DNA from: Aldrovandia affinis
Taxonomy: Eukaryota; Chordata; Actinopteri; Notacanthiformes; Halosauridae
NCBI GenBank assembly: GCA_029706075.1
Contig: JAINUG010000021.1
Location: forward strand, 310,001-374,000
Direction of reading: 5' to 3'
DNA: 64,000 nt
Made by a program: the position numbers and the translations under genes. Each line of letters begins with the position of its first letter. The stretch's first letter is position 1. The notes beneath the pieces were generated by a model. It was not told where the DNA came from, searched no databases, and saw nothing but the letters and a program-made list of their open reading frames with translations. This document shows positions 36,661-49,945 of this stretch, piece by piece.

Positions 36661-39229
36661 GTGTGAGGGTAGAATGGCACACACTAAGCCAATTGAGCCA
36701 CAGGCTTGGCCGGACCCAGGATTCCTGTTGGGATGACCGCCACGCGACACTGCAGATTGGGAGTACGCAGTCCGGCTGGTGCCATCCCAGATGACCAGTG
36801 ATTGTTCCGTCTATTCATTTAAACAGATTACAGTCTGGAATCTGCACAGCTTCAATAATGCATGTCCAATAATCAGAGGGGTGGAACACTCTTCTTTGAA
36901 CTCTAAAAGGCTCTCCCTCAAACTTAATCCATGCTATTTCACCACTGGGAGCAGGACAACTCCCATTCTTGTCTCTGATGTACGTGGACAAAGCATGGGA
37001 GCGGCAAATTGTTTCCGCGGAGCGGCTTTTGAACGTATATGCCGTGGATGGAAATCTAATTGCACTGCAGCCCCCTGTGTTTAAGCACACAGTCAAACTG
37101 AGGATGTTGGGCTTGGATGGAGACCTCTGCGAGAGCAGGTTGTAATTATGGGAGCAGAGTTCTGCTTGTTGCATCGAGAGCAGCAGACAGGGGAAGATTA
37201 GTGTGCCCTGAGGGGTAATTATTAATGCTCTCTGCTATCCCCATCAACCACTGATCTGGACTGCGTGTGTGTATATATATACAGTGCATGTGTGTTTATC
37301 AGGGATACTCTGACAGTGGAACCACACTGCCTTCTACAACTCTGCGAAGCAACAGTAACGACAACAACAAAATAACAACAAAGCCGTGGGTGTATTGGAA
37401 GTTTAATCTCTATGGACCAAATCAGTATGAAATGGTGGATAAACACACATCGTGTGACTATTTAAATGTGTCAGCAAATTCATTTTTAATGCGACTGCAT
37501 GTGCGATTCTTTTTGGAATATTTTTAAAAAGGTGTAGAGCTTGTTTATTTCAAATATCAGAATATACTGTTTTATCAAGGACCATAAAGATACCCTAAAG
37601 TAAAAAATATGAAGAGAACAAACTAAACTGTTGAAACTTTCAACCATACTGGGCAGTATTTCAAAGAAATAAAAAAATGCCATTTAAAATCACAGGTTAG
37701 CATCTCACCTAACCAGAAATATGTTTTGAAATATGTAGCTTATAGTAATAGTAGTAAATTGTGATATGTACGTAGCTGATTCAGAATGTCTGGAGTGTGA
37801 AAAGCCCAGAAACCAACCAATCAATCCTATGATTGAAATAGCTATCAAAAATAAATATCCTAAGGCTGTCATTGAAACACTACAGGAAGGAAGGAGCAGC
37901 AAGCTGTGTGGATGTTAGACTGCTGGGAAACCCATGTGGTGGGGCCCTGTGTAATGAGGGTATGAGGAGAGCTGTGGGGGGGGTGTGGGCACCAAATTAC
38001 TTCACACAATGAGCTATAAATTCAAGGCACAAAGCCCCCTGCTCCCCATACATACCCCCAGGATCCTAAAGGGGAGAGAGGTAGCCTACAGATGTCCGGA
38101 GGAAGCCTCAGCCTTTCAGGAGCAGCTGGGGTGGGGGGACCCACTCAGCATTGGGAATGCCCACCACCCTTCCCTCATCACATTATTATCCCAGGGAGGA
38201 TGCATGGAAGCATGAAACAATGATAACAGTGATAATCCCACCTTTTGTGTCCTAGGCAGGGGTACACTGCTTTTTTTCCATCCAGATTTGGACGCCGGGA
38301 GCATGGCCGCTGATAGACATTTGGGGAGGCACACACGGGATGTGGGTTAGGTCCATGTGGTTTATACAGTGTTTACTCCTAGCACACAGTCACACAGCTA
38401 TGTCAGAGCCAGGTGCATCAGCAAAGTGGGATCAGCTGTTTTCCCGTGCATGAAGAATTACAGTGCAATTCGCTCCTGCAACAAGGTGCAAGGCACAGAC
38501 ACGCCAAATTAGATGCGAGCTTTGAGAACACCGGGAATGCACAAGATGCGATACAGTCTAGTGCATCCTCTCTCCCAGAGAGTGAACCAGATGACGATCC
38601 GGCCCACATGGGCACCCTAAATGTGCGGGGTAGAGATAAATCTGAGACGTCAGTTTGCTCAGCACGGCACCAGGAAATCCCATCCATTTCCTGTGTCTTC
38701 CCACACCAAGAGCATTACCATGTGGCTGTGAGTAGAGGGATAGAAACACAATAAGGAGACTATTTATAGCCGTGCGACCGAGGGAAGAACAGCAGGCCGC
38801 TCTTTCTCTCATTCAGCCGGGTTGGGAGCTGGTCCCGGAGACAGCTGATAAGCGAGATCTTTTGTCGAAAGCAAACCAGGATATCTGTGTGTTAGACAAG
38901 TGTAAAGCTCTCTTTCTCAACGCTGTATGCTGTATCAGAGTGTAGCTGAGTGGGAGGATGACAGCTTCTGACTTCCATGAACATCTGGCCCTGCCTGAGG
39001 CTGTCCTTTTAACCAAAGGCAACAGCCCTGAAGATCATGTGACCCCCGGGAAAGCGGGACAAGGGGAGCAGACCATTTCATTACCTGTCCTCCTTGTTGC
39101 TCTTTTCCCTCCAGTGTCAGAGCTTGATTGCATTGGAAGCGAGGGCCGTCACCTTCTATCACTTCAAGAAGGCCACGGAAACGGCTCTGAATCAGAATTC
39201 AGAGCAGCGGGGACCCAATTAGACAACGG
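36661..39229. other. Non-genic stretch, nothing recognised
   Basis: Mostly unique. 36940-37220 has CpG and AT-core content like the other candidate noncoding elements (for example GGCAAATTGTTTCCGCGGAG). There is a short GT/TA tract near 37265-37283. Frames on both strands (maximum 119 codons) are unrecognised. Confidence 0.4.
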
Positions 39230-39620
39230 TGCCAATTGACGACAGCCGCTGGATGTGCCTTTCTAACACGTCTCGTTCGAGGTCTGATCATTTTCCAAGG
39301 AGGAGCCCAGAAACTGCACCGCGGAGACAAGGACAGAGGACGCGAGCCAATATAATGATCATTGTTCCCTCTGACACAGCGGTGGCGCTCGTGTGTCTGT
39401 GGCGTTTGTTGTGTACAGCACGGCTGTTATTTTTATCGCATTGAGGTTGCCTTTGCGTGCACATTTCACCTCTGTTGTCAGCTCGCAGGAAGAGCGTGAT
39501 GGTGAGGCTAGGCTTTTCGTTTCCATGGTGCCAACTCCTCACCGATCTCGCCCCGGGTTTCCTCGGTAGACACAGTGCTGCCGGTGCGTGTGGATCTGAT
39601 CCGAGGTATCACAATGGCAC
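39230..39620. other. Candidate conserved noncoding element
   Basis: Relatively CpG-rich and non-repetitive, with AT cores (CCAATATAATGATCATTGTT, GTTATTTTTATCGCATTGAG). Offered only on composition. Confidence 0.2.
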
Positions 39621-41878
39621 GTGAAGCAGATCAGGCTGTAATCCCATCATACACTGTGCCGCTAGTGGTTAGTGGCAGGGCCTTCAGGCTGTAGAAGCAT
39701 GGTCGGGGAAGCGTTTGCATCTTTCATTCTGGGAATCAGTAACAAGTATAGCACAGTACATGACTGGAGAGAGGATAGGACACGCATGCGAGCAGATATG
39801 TCACTGCTGGGGTCACATGATACCCAGACTGTATACAGAACATACTCAACTCAGAGGGTCAAAGGGCTGGGAATATCTCATCTAACTCATTTGGTCTTTG
39901 CCCATAACGTAGTTTGAGATTTCCATCGTCAGTATAAGGTCGGACCCACACTGGCTGTGGTGAAGACTCTTACGCGGCTTGTAGAATTAGGAATAACCAT
40001 AAGGGGACTGTGCCTAACCGTTGGGATCCATGCTGTAACTGTCTCCCCCATCTGGAAAGCTTCAGACGTGTAGGGGTGACATCACTGCTTATGGCCATTG
40101 TTTATTCACTCTGTCAGCCAGCACAGCCAGCGCACAAGGAAGAGGGTTACATCATCCTCCTAACAGAGCTCAGCTTCATCAATTCAAAATTAGAAAAGAA
40201 GACTCTGAAAATGACTTTGCCGTCACAGTGACCTGGGCCTCTCCATCTGTACTGCTGCCAGCAACCACAGCCTTCTCAACCATCTTTAATGAGGGTTAAA
40301 GTCCTCCTCCACCCAAATGCATGATGGGAGAGGGATTCCCCCAGCCCCAGAGTTAGTGGTGACTGCAGTGAGGTTATTTCCTCTCCTCATTAATGATGTG
40401 CCACAGGGGGAATGGCGTGTTTGAAGATCCCATTGAGCGGTGACCACGAGCCCAAGCTTTGAGGGAAGGGTAATGAGAGATCAGGCTGGGCCAGGGCAGA
40501 GGAGCCCGACCCTGCTTCAGGGAGGACCGCAACTGCCAAGTCTCGAGCTGCTGGATAATCCACCAACAAAAACTGTCAAAACCTCTCACAGCTAACCGAA
40601 AGCCCAACTGCCATGGGGAATGTTGTAACGCAGTGTGAATTGTCGTTTCTCGTCTTGTCTCTGACCGACTCTCTGGTAAGCTGAACCTTCAGGTTTGAGG
40701 ATTGTGTGAAATTCAGTGTCTCTGATGCACCGGGGCCGTCTCTTTGTGCCTGCGCCAGAGCGGACACTGAGCGCGTGCCAGTGCTGACAGAGTAATGGAG
40801 ACCCCAGCGAGGCCGGCCAGATGACGCCGGGCCAAGGTAACGTCAAGGGGACACATTGCTGGGCTGGAGGAGTGCAGCTGTCTGCCCTGCCCACTTTGTC
40901 ACAGCCTCCAGGAACTGGGAATAGGACTGCCTGAACTTGTGCACAATGTGATGGATTTGGCCAGGCTCTGGTCTACAGACACACAAACGCAGACACGTAC
41001 ACTCACACAAAGGGCTTTCTGGAATGCGTACACGCCAAGTTCAAAGCCTGATGCTGGGAATTTCTCTTTCTGAACCTGCATTCTTCTCAATAGGATTGAG
41101 CCTTCTTCGTAGCAGGCTGATGCTAAACCTCCTGTCTCCACAGTCAGTGGTCCTGAAGTGCAATTATCATATCAAAGCCCTCCTATATCACCTAAGATAC
41201 TGGACTAACCACCCGCTGCTATGTCAATACCTTCCAAATGTACTTAACGTATCAGACCTGAGTGCTGAATAACAATACATTTCCAGCTGTTTCTGTTACT
41301 TTCAGTTCCTGCAGTAATTTGGCTTGTTGTAATTCATAATGCAGGGCCAATATCTTGTGGATATCATTTGCAGAGAGTCATCAGTGTCACTGAACATAAT
41401 TACACTGCTGATAAACTTCCATCATTCACTGCGGCTAATTACAGGGCACTCCAGTTAAGATCCTATTAAATGCCATTAAGAAACATGTCCCTTCCAATTT
41501 GTGTGCGTCATAACGGGGCATCCGAGAGAGAACCGCGGTTGACTTGGAACATCTTCGAGCTGCAAGTGACTGATTGCAGATTGAAATGGCTGACACTAAG
41601 ATGACTGCAAGCCATATAATACAGCAGGGGTTCACATTTGTGGGACAAGATGCGCTGTGAACTTTGCGAAATGTATGTAAATCTATCCAATTAGGAGCAG
41701 AGAAGAGAGCAAAAAAGGCATTAAGAAGTACGCTGTTTGCAGTCTATTGAATACAAATGCACTTAAAATGGTTAGCAACCATACTATTGTTAAATTAAAC
41801 TTTTTTTAAATACATTAAAATAATTTAATTGGGGGAGTTGGGGTGAATGAGGGGGCAGGCATATCCTTTGGTACTGGC
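39621..41878. other. Non-genic stretch, nothing recognised
   Basis: Unique sequence without repeats I could name. Frames up to 100 codons on both strands are unrecognised. Confidence 0.5.
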
Positions 41879-42116
41879 TGTGGTACCACCAATGGACATT
41901 CATTTTGGGCATTTATCAGACTCTCTTATCCAGAGCGACTTACACAGTTTACATTTCTTTACATACAATCAATTTATACAGCTAGATATTTACCTAAGCA
42001 ATTCAGGTTAAGTACCTTGCTCAAGGGTACAACGGCAGTGCCCCACCTGGGAATCGAACCAGTAACCTCTCAGTTACAAGTCCAGTTCCCTAACCATTAT
42101 ACTACACTGCCACCCA
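41879..42116 (-). repeat. V-SINE-type tRNA-derived SINE, near full length
   Basis: On the minus strand: head GGCAGTGTAGTATAATGGTT (A box), then GAGAGGTTACTGGTTCGATT (B box), GTGGGGCACTGCCGTTGTAC, CCTTGAGCAAGGTACTTAAC, and the tail TGTAAGTCGCTCTGGATAAG with the GCTCT/AGAG hairpin. It aligns throughout with 52817-53046. The 106-codon open frame at 41843-42163 is incidental. It is not a functional tRNA gene. Confidence 0.9.
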
Positions 42117-43339
42117 TCGCACTCGCAGTACTTCACCCATTTAAAGGATCCCTCATTTATTAAAGTGTTGTAGTTATGTTGGCAGTTACCTATCTGTACC
42201 TACAAGATTCACACGGTATGAAACCTGTCACAATTAAAGACTGTTTAATGTGAAAAACATGTGTAAGCACTATACTTCAAAAATACCTATGTTAATAAAA
42301 ACAGGAATACATAATGACGAGAACAGGCCTCCTATACTATTTCTTTTGACCTAGATTTCCAAACCACAGCTTTATACAATAGTGTTATTGAATGTGGGTA
42401 CAATTAAGGTTTGCACCTACTGTAGATCTCCAGCTCTGTTCAGAGGTGTCAAATCCCCCTCAGGCACTTAATTTGTTATTGGCTAACAAACCCTTAATCA
42501 ACCCTTAAAATACTTGACAAAAATGTTTCAGATGAATACAAAGTCTTTGTTTTTGGTGAGCTTTGTGTTTTTTCTTTCCAAGCTGGTTTCTGCATTTTTA
42601 GTGCTGCTCTTGGCCTAATCCTTCCTTGGTTGGCTTTGTCTGCACCCTTATGTTTTCCTAAGATTCCTCTCAAAGGTAAAATAACTCACCTCTTTCAGTC
42701 ACCTCCACTCCGAAGTGAAGTTGTCTGAGAGGAGCTGGGGTGAGGGTATGTTTGCAGGGCCTTTTGAAGACATGTATGGCTTTGAGGACATCCATCTTTA
42801 AACAGGATGCAGGCAGCATGGGGGCGATGCCGCCATGGTCCCTGTGATGTGGCGGTTGAAAACAGTGCTGTTGACGGCATGCATTTCATCTGGGTAATGT
42901 GTTACTGCCTCACTAATGCACCATCTTAAAGCTTCCTCGAGTGTTCTGGGGGCTAATTACCCCACATCAATTATCATACGAAGCAAACCAAGGTTAAAAG
43001 AGATCGTGTTTACATTTCATGGGCATTGGTGGAAAGGCACTGAAACGAAGCAAAGTTTGGGAGTAACAAATGGAGTGCCACACAGAGTCTATTTGGAGGC
43101 CTTCAAAGTAAGAGCAGAACCCCAGAGCACTCAGGCTGGGCTAAATGGGTATTGTACAGAGTTATACAACTCCCACTCTGTTTAATGCACACTGGATGCC
43201 CAAGCCCGCTTTCTGAAGATAACATATCAGGGAGACCATTTATTGTTTCACTACAAAAACACAAAACGTGCACAGGGTGAGCGGGGACACGTGCTGACCC
43301 ACTCTCTGAATGTTTAACTTTGTCCACTCTTAGTCCACC
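42117..43339. other. Non-genic stretch, nothing recognised
   Basis: Unique, AT-rich to about 42660, then mixed. Confidence 0.5.
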
Positions 43340-43900
43340 GCTGTCCTCTCTGCCACCCCCGCCCACTCCTCCCACGTGACTGTGTATGCGCGACTGGGGG
43401 GGCGGGGCCTGCTGAACTGAATGGAGGGAAAAGGGAGGGCAGCTCAACGTGCAGAGAGAGAGGCAGGTGTTCCTGCTCGTGCTGCCCCCTCCCTGCAGGA
43501 CTCTTCCATTGTGTCGCCCCTCAAAGGAACAGCTGCCGTGTTATTCCCCCACCCACCCCCACCTAGCTCCTCTTGTCAGCCTGTGTTTGCAGACGGGCCC
43601 TTGGAAAAAGGAGCCGGTACGAGGCCTCAATTACCCGCCCGTTTCTGTGCCCCAGCCGCCCTCGCTCTACCCTATTCACACACTGCTCATAACAAGCATG
43701 TCCTGGATTCATATGAGTCTCCATTCCCCCCCCGGGCTGATGGACAGACACCCCTTTGTCCCCCCACACCCACCCCACCCCACCCCACTCCACCCCCCCA
43801 AAGCATTCTCAGATGCCTTTGGTCTCCCTCACTCCCCTTTGATATGAGCGAATTGGTATCAATGGAATGGCAGCCTCATTCCTCTGTTTCTTCATAAAGG
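43340..43900. other. GC-rich block with promoter-like motifs
   Basis: CCCACGTGAC (E-box, near 43373), TATGCGCGAC near 43385 and GGGGGGGCGGGGCC near 43396 (GC box) cluster within about 40 bp without an obvious TATA box, followed by a C-rich segment. The plus strand is open at 43421-43897 (158 codons) and in an overlapping second frame (132 codons). Both are Pro-rich and unrecognised, which suggests composition and not coding. Could be a small CpG-poor promoter or just GC-rich sequence. Confidence 0.25.
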
Positions 43901-44273
43901 GGCAGGGCGTCACTTCCATAATTCAATCAACTTCTTCCTGGGAAAACAGTGACAGAGGTCAGGCCTCGAGAGAAATCATGTCAACAGCCTATGGTTATTG
44001 GTTAGCATTTTGGAGCCAAGTAACTTTGTGACACTTATCAACAACTACACTTTATCAGTTTCTTTATTGTGAAACAAATAATAACATATTTTTAATGTAC
44101 AAAGCCACTGTTTTATAAGGATATTTTGCATGGCCAGTGCATTGGCTCCTTGATGCAACACCTTTCACAAAGATGTTGATTACATTCATGTTAAAACACT
44201 TTTTTTTTTTCTACATTTCACTCATGGTTGCAATAACATGGTTGTCTTTTATTCTACTGATGGGTATTATATA
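43901..44273. other. Non-genic stretch, nothing recognised
   Basis: AT-rich, with a T homopolymer near 44200-44210. Confidence 0.5.
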
Positions 44274-44810
44274 TATCCAGGTAACAAAATAAAGGAAACA
44301 CCAACATAAAGTGTCACTTTGGGCCACCATAAGCTGCCAGAACAGCTTCAGTGAGCCTTGGAACTCTGGAACTTTATTGGAGTGATGCGACACCATTCTT
44401 CCATGAGAAATTCCATCATTTGGTGTTTTGTTGATGGTGGTGGAAAACACTGTCTCAGGCGCCACTCCAAAATCACCTATAAGTGTTCAATTGAGTTGAG
44501 ATCTGGTGACTGAGATGGCCATGGCATATGATTTACATTGTTTTCATACTTATCAAACATTCTGTGATCACTCATGCCCTGTGGATGGGGGCATTGTCAT
44601 CCTGGAAGAGACCACACCCATCAGGACATAAATGGATGAAGGTGATCACTCACAATGGCTTTGTATTTATTAGCATCTACCTTGCCCTCTAAGGGGTTGA
44701 GTGGACCTAAACCATGGCAGGAAAATGCATCCCACACCATAACAGAGCCGCCAGAACATGGCCACCCTTCATTTACTCAAGTATTTCCTTTATTTTGGCA
44801 GTTACTTGTA
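44274..44810 (-). mobile_element. Tc1-like family B, internally deleted copy
   Basis: Left end TATCCAGGTAACAAAATAAA then GGAAACAC (44274-44301), right end TATTTCCTTTATTTTGGCAG then TTACTTGTA to 44810. These are imperfect inverted repeats of each other with TA at both ends. The inside matches the C-terminal half of the transposase of element B at 20494-21366 and then jumps (near 44758) to the right end, so the N-terminal coding half is deleted. Total length is about 0.54 kb. A deletion derivative that would depend on an autonomous relative. Confidence 0.85.
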
Positions 44811-46071
44811 TACACAAGATATATATGTATATACTGTATATATAAAGAGGGATATCTCTGACATTTTAGTCTTGAATCTTTTTTGTATGTGGTCTTTGGA
44901 GAAGAATGCATTCTATCACATTCTATAACATATTTTAAAACATCTCCTTTCTCAAATGTCAGAAAGCATTGATTTGTACGAGACAGGGATGTCCAGCCGC
45001 GTGCGCTGGCGGCTGGGTCTCATGTGGAGGGGATGTCGCAGGTGCCCCACTCTGCAGTGCTCTGACCCCCTGGTGTCTGTGGATGAGGAGGCCCACAGCT
45101 GACTGAGTCCACCCGCCCGTCTCCCATGAGCCCGTTGTGTCCGGGTCACTGATCAAAGACAGGTCACCCGGAATTAATTAGCTCTGTATCAATGATAGAT
45201 AGAGCAGCCCTTTGTTGCTGGAGTCTTAAAACCCTTTGCCACATTTAAGTGTAATTGAAATTCACTCATTTTGTTTCTGTGTCTGTAATAAGACATTTTC
45301 ACACCCAAACAGGTTCAAGCGCTTAGGCTTCAACTTTATTTCTAGAGATCTCCGTGACACTCTTGATGATAAACCTGCATTTGCACGTGGTGGTGTTTGA
45401 TGGGATGAAAGAGAAACAAATAATGCTGCTGGTTTTAGATGCAACGTGACGTTTCTGTGGCTCGGTGGGGTATTATATCACTTTCCCTGTCTATTGCTAC
45501 ATGTCCCCATTTAGAAAACACAGGCTGACGGATGGACAAGTTGGCAGATGGGCTAACTGCTCTGTCATTCACACCATGCTGTGGCCCAGCACGTTAGCCC
45601 GGGAGCAGTACATCTTGTATATGCTTTGATTAGAATGGGTCTCCCTTCCTCTGAAAACATGCCAGGTGCCTGAGCTGAACAGTGGAAAATTCTACAGGCC
45701 CAGAGATTCTATGGCCCCATTCTTTCAGATAGTATGGAGTCAAGGCATACTGTACTCATTCTCCGAAGCTATTGCCGGTATATTTTTTTACCCATCATGC
45801 TGCAATACTTACTACTTTGCCATCCCTGTCAATACAGAATCGTATGCACGCTCATTATTGGGCCATGTTTAAAATCCAGATCTGGCAATGGTTGGTGCAA
45901 TGTCAGGCTCAAGGGGCTCAACTTGCTGATATGATAATGTGGTTAGCTATCACTGAAGTTGTTGGTTACTAGGATGATTTATTTCAAAATCTTGTACACA
46001 TTTAGTTTCAAACACACTGATGATGCTTGCATGTAGCTGGCTGTATTATATTAATTATATATATAAATATA
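44811..46071. other. Non-genic stretch, nothing recognised
   Basis: Unique sequence. TA-rich near 44815-44845 and 46055-46072, the latter being the target region of the next transposon. Confidence 0.5.
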
Positions 46072-47706
46072 TATAGTACGCTCCATTTTTATTCATACCC
46101 TTGATAAAGATGAACAACAGAGATTATATAAAATATGTATTATATAAGTAATGAGGTATATTTATGCAAAAAAATCAGAAAATTCCAAAGATACATTACT
46201 AATACAATTGTTCAGAAAAACATATTTTGTTTTATTAATAATATATTTTTTCCAGAAAACATCTGGATCACAATTATTCATACCCCTAACTATTCTTTTA
46301 CATTTAATCCAACAAAAACACATCTTCATAAATATACAACTTATTTGAAAATCATTGGAAGGTTATGGAACTATACAGTGGCCTACAATGGTATCCTGTT
46401 TCCCTAGGGTATAAAAAGGAGGGAACACGCATTTGAAATACTGTGGTCAGTCATCATCATGGTGAAAGGCAAATAACTCCCTGAAAGCATCAGACAAAAG
46501 GTTATTGACCTCTACAGATCAGGAGATAGCTAAAAAAAAAAAAAAAAGTTAAAAGATACCACTTTCCACTGTTGTGTCAATTATTAGGAAGTTTAAGGCC
46601 ACTGGAACCTGTCATTTGGGTGCTGTCAGATGTGGCTAACCTGCCAGGTAGAGGATAGAAGTCTACCTTGCCCCCATATGTAGTGAGACGGATGGTTCGA
46701 GAGGCAAAAAGAAGTCCAAGGGGCACAGATAAAAATCTCCAAAACAACCTGGCATCTTGGGGTTAGAAGATGTCTAAAACTACCATTCAACGATGCCTAC
46801 ATGACAATGGCCTTATAGCATTGTTGCTTTTGAAGAAAATTCACTGAAAAAGGAGTCTTCAATTAGTCAAACTACATCTGAACTACATTTGGAACAGTGT
46901 CTTGTGGCAAAATCAAGCTTTTTGGACATTCACATCAGTGTTATGTTTGGCATCAAAAGAATGCAAGTAATGTTGAAAAGCACCTCATGCCTACGGTTAA
47001 ACATGGTGGTGGATCTTTAATGCTTTGGGGTTATTTTGCATCCACAGGCCCTGGGGCCCTTATTAAAATAGATGGAACCATGAACTCCAGCATGTACCAA
47101 GATATTTTGTTCAAAAACCTTGCTCCCATTGCCAGGAAGCAACACCTTGGCCGCAGATGGACCTTCCAACAAGACAACGATCCCAAAAATATGTCCAAAG
47201 CAACTAAGAAATGGTTGACAGAGCACAAGATCAATGTCCTGACATGACCATCTCAGTCTCCAGACCTGAATCCAATTGAACATGTGTGGTTTTAACTCAA
47301 GAAAGCAGTCCACAGCCATCAACCCAAGAATCTGAAGGAACTAGAACAATTCTGCATGGAGGAATGGTTGAGGATCCTCCCCAAGAAGTTCCATAACCTT
47401 GTACGACACTACAGAAGGTGACTACTTACTGTTATAATGGCCAAGGAGGACCACAAAATACTGATAACAGAGGTGTGAATATTTGTGATTCTTGATTTTT
47501 CTGGGAAAAAAGTTATAATTTGTGAACTGTTCGATTATGGTTCATGCCAATGCATTATTATTAAAGAATATAATTTAAAGATTGTTTTGAGCATAAAATA
47601 TACCTTAGCCTCACAAACAGTGGCCATTCGGTTAATAAGTTTTAGCAAGAAATATTTTATATGATCTCCAGTTTGTATATGATGAATAAAAACGGAGCCT
47701 ATTGTA
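46072..47706 (+). mobile_element. Tc1-like transposon D, near full length (1.63 kb)
   Basis: Ends carry TA (46072-46073 and 47705-47706) and inverted repeats: left GCTCCATTTTTATTCATACC near 46080, right reverse complement GCTCCGTTTTTATTCATCAT near 47700. The left noncoding arm (to about 46458) contains a second TATTCATACCCCTAACTA-like repeat near 46276, as in Tc1 families with doubled terminal motifs. The transposase lies on the plus strand in the middle. Size and layout are those of a complete Tc1 element, but the gene is broken. Confidence 0.9.
46459..47421 (+). pseudogene. Tc1-like transposase D, broken
   Basis: Starts at ATG 46459-46461 (MVKGK) and ends RRstop at 47419-47421, about 320 codons, near the family norm of 330-345. 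The HTH part reads LPESIRQKVIDLYRSGD. The C-terminal half reads HLMPTVKHGGGSLMLWGYFA, TFQQDNDPKN and PSQSPDLNPIEHVW. Spacing from the Asp of QQD to the Glu of NPIE is 34. Breaks include TAA at the sixth codon, a poly-A expansion near 46531, loss of the usual WSDET segment with the first Asp near 46900, TGA in place of Trp before PSQSPD, and TAA after HVWF. Inactive. Confidence 0.88.
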
Positions 47707-48039
47707 TATACAATACTCTGTTATATTGTACCTAGCCACTACTGCATGTTAAGATCAAAACTAGCCATTAGTTAGTTATGATAGCTAACAAGCTAGCTGA
47801 TCGGTGGCTCTATGTATAGCTCACTAGCTGATACTGTAAGCTAAGGAAGTTCACACCATTGTTTTCAGGTTGGTGAGCCTTGTCTGACTGCCAATAAATA
47901 TTTGCTATGTTGAATCAGGTAAAAGTGGCTACTGACTGCACATCTGACAGCACCCAATTACTACAAACTCCCATATGACATTAGACTGATTTCCTCATCA
48001 CTGTCAACACAGTGTCAGCCAGCCTTTAGCCAGCAGAGG
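47707..48039. other. Non-genic stretch, nothing recognised
   Basis: AT-rich sequence with repeated TAGCTA/CTAGCT motifs. Confidence 0.5.
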
Positions 48040-48620
48040 CTGCGGTTTTTCCTCAAGGGCTCAGCTGCACTCCGCATTCACAGGACGGGACACGCAATCC
48101 CGTCTCAGCTTACAGACGGTGCCGCGCGTGCCACTGTACCGGTACCTGGGCTCTTGCACTCTCTGCGGTCTGACCGGGGACACCGGAGAGGTGTCTGTCA
48201 CGGTGTTGAGGGACGGAGTGCAGCTGGGAAAGCGTCCTAATGCCCTTGTGGATGATTTTCATCGGAAACGCTTCGGTCGCAGGATCGGTCTCGGGCGGTA
48301 TGCGCAGAATGACCCTGTCTACCCTGACCCTGAATGATGGGTGAAGCCTGGCCCCCTCGCCAGGAGAGGGCCTCACTCACAGCCTGACACTGGAACTGTG
48401 ACAACTCCTCCTCCCCAGATATACAGATAAACACAGTCTAATGTTTCAGAGGAGAGGTGTAGCAGCTGGCGTTTGATCGCGGAGGCAGCTGGAAAAAGGC
48501 GGCTTTCCTTCTGCCCGCGCACAATCTCGGGCTCCGGGGATCGATCCCGGCAGGGCCCAAAGTGCTGCGAGTGACCCGTGTCGCGGCGGTCGCCGGTACC
48601 AGACATGGCGCTTTAATTGC
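48040..48620. other. CpG-rich block, function unknown
   Basis: CpG is dense at 48080-48310 and 48470-48620 (GGTGCCGCGCGTGCCACTGT, GTGTCGCGGCGGTCGCCGGT). A palindrome-like CCGGTACC occurs at 48139 and GGTACC near 48594. AT cores (CGCTTTAATTGCTTAAGCAC) follow. Frames on both strands (72 codons plus at 48119, 88 codons minus at 48110) are unrecognised. Possible CpG island or conserved enhancer. Confidence 0.3.

Positions 48621-49945
<1,325 letters not shown>

Noticed and set aside
43421-43897. 158-codon Pro-rich plus frame
   Set aside because: It overlaps a second long frame in C-rich sequence, with no domain and no convincing splice context.
48119-48337. 72-codon plus frame in the CpG-rich block
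   Set aside because: An equally long frame exists on the opposite strand and neither resembles a known protein.
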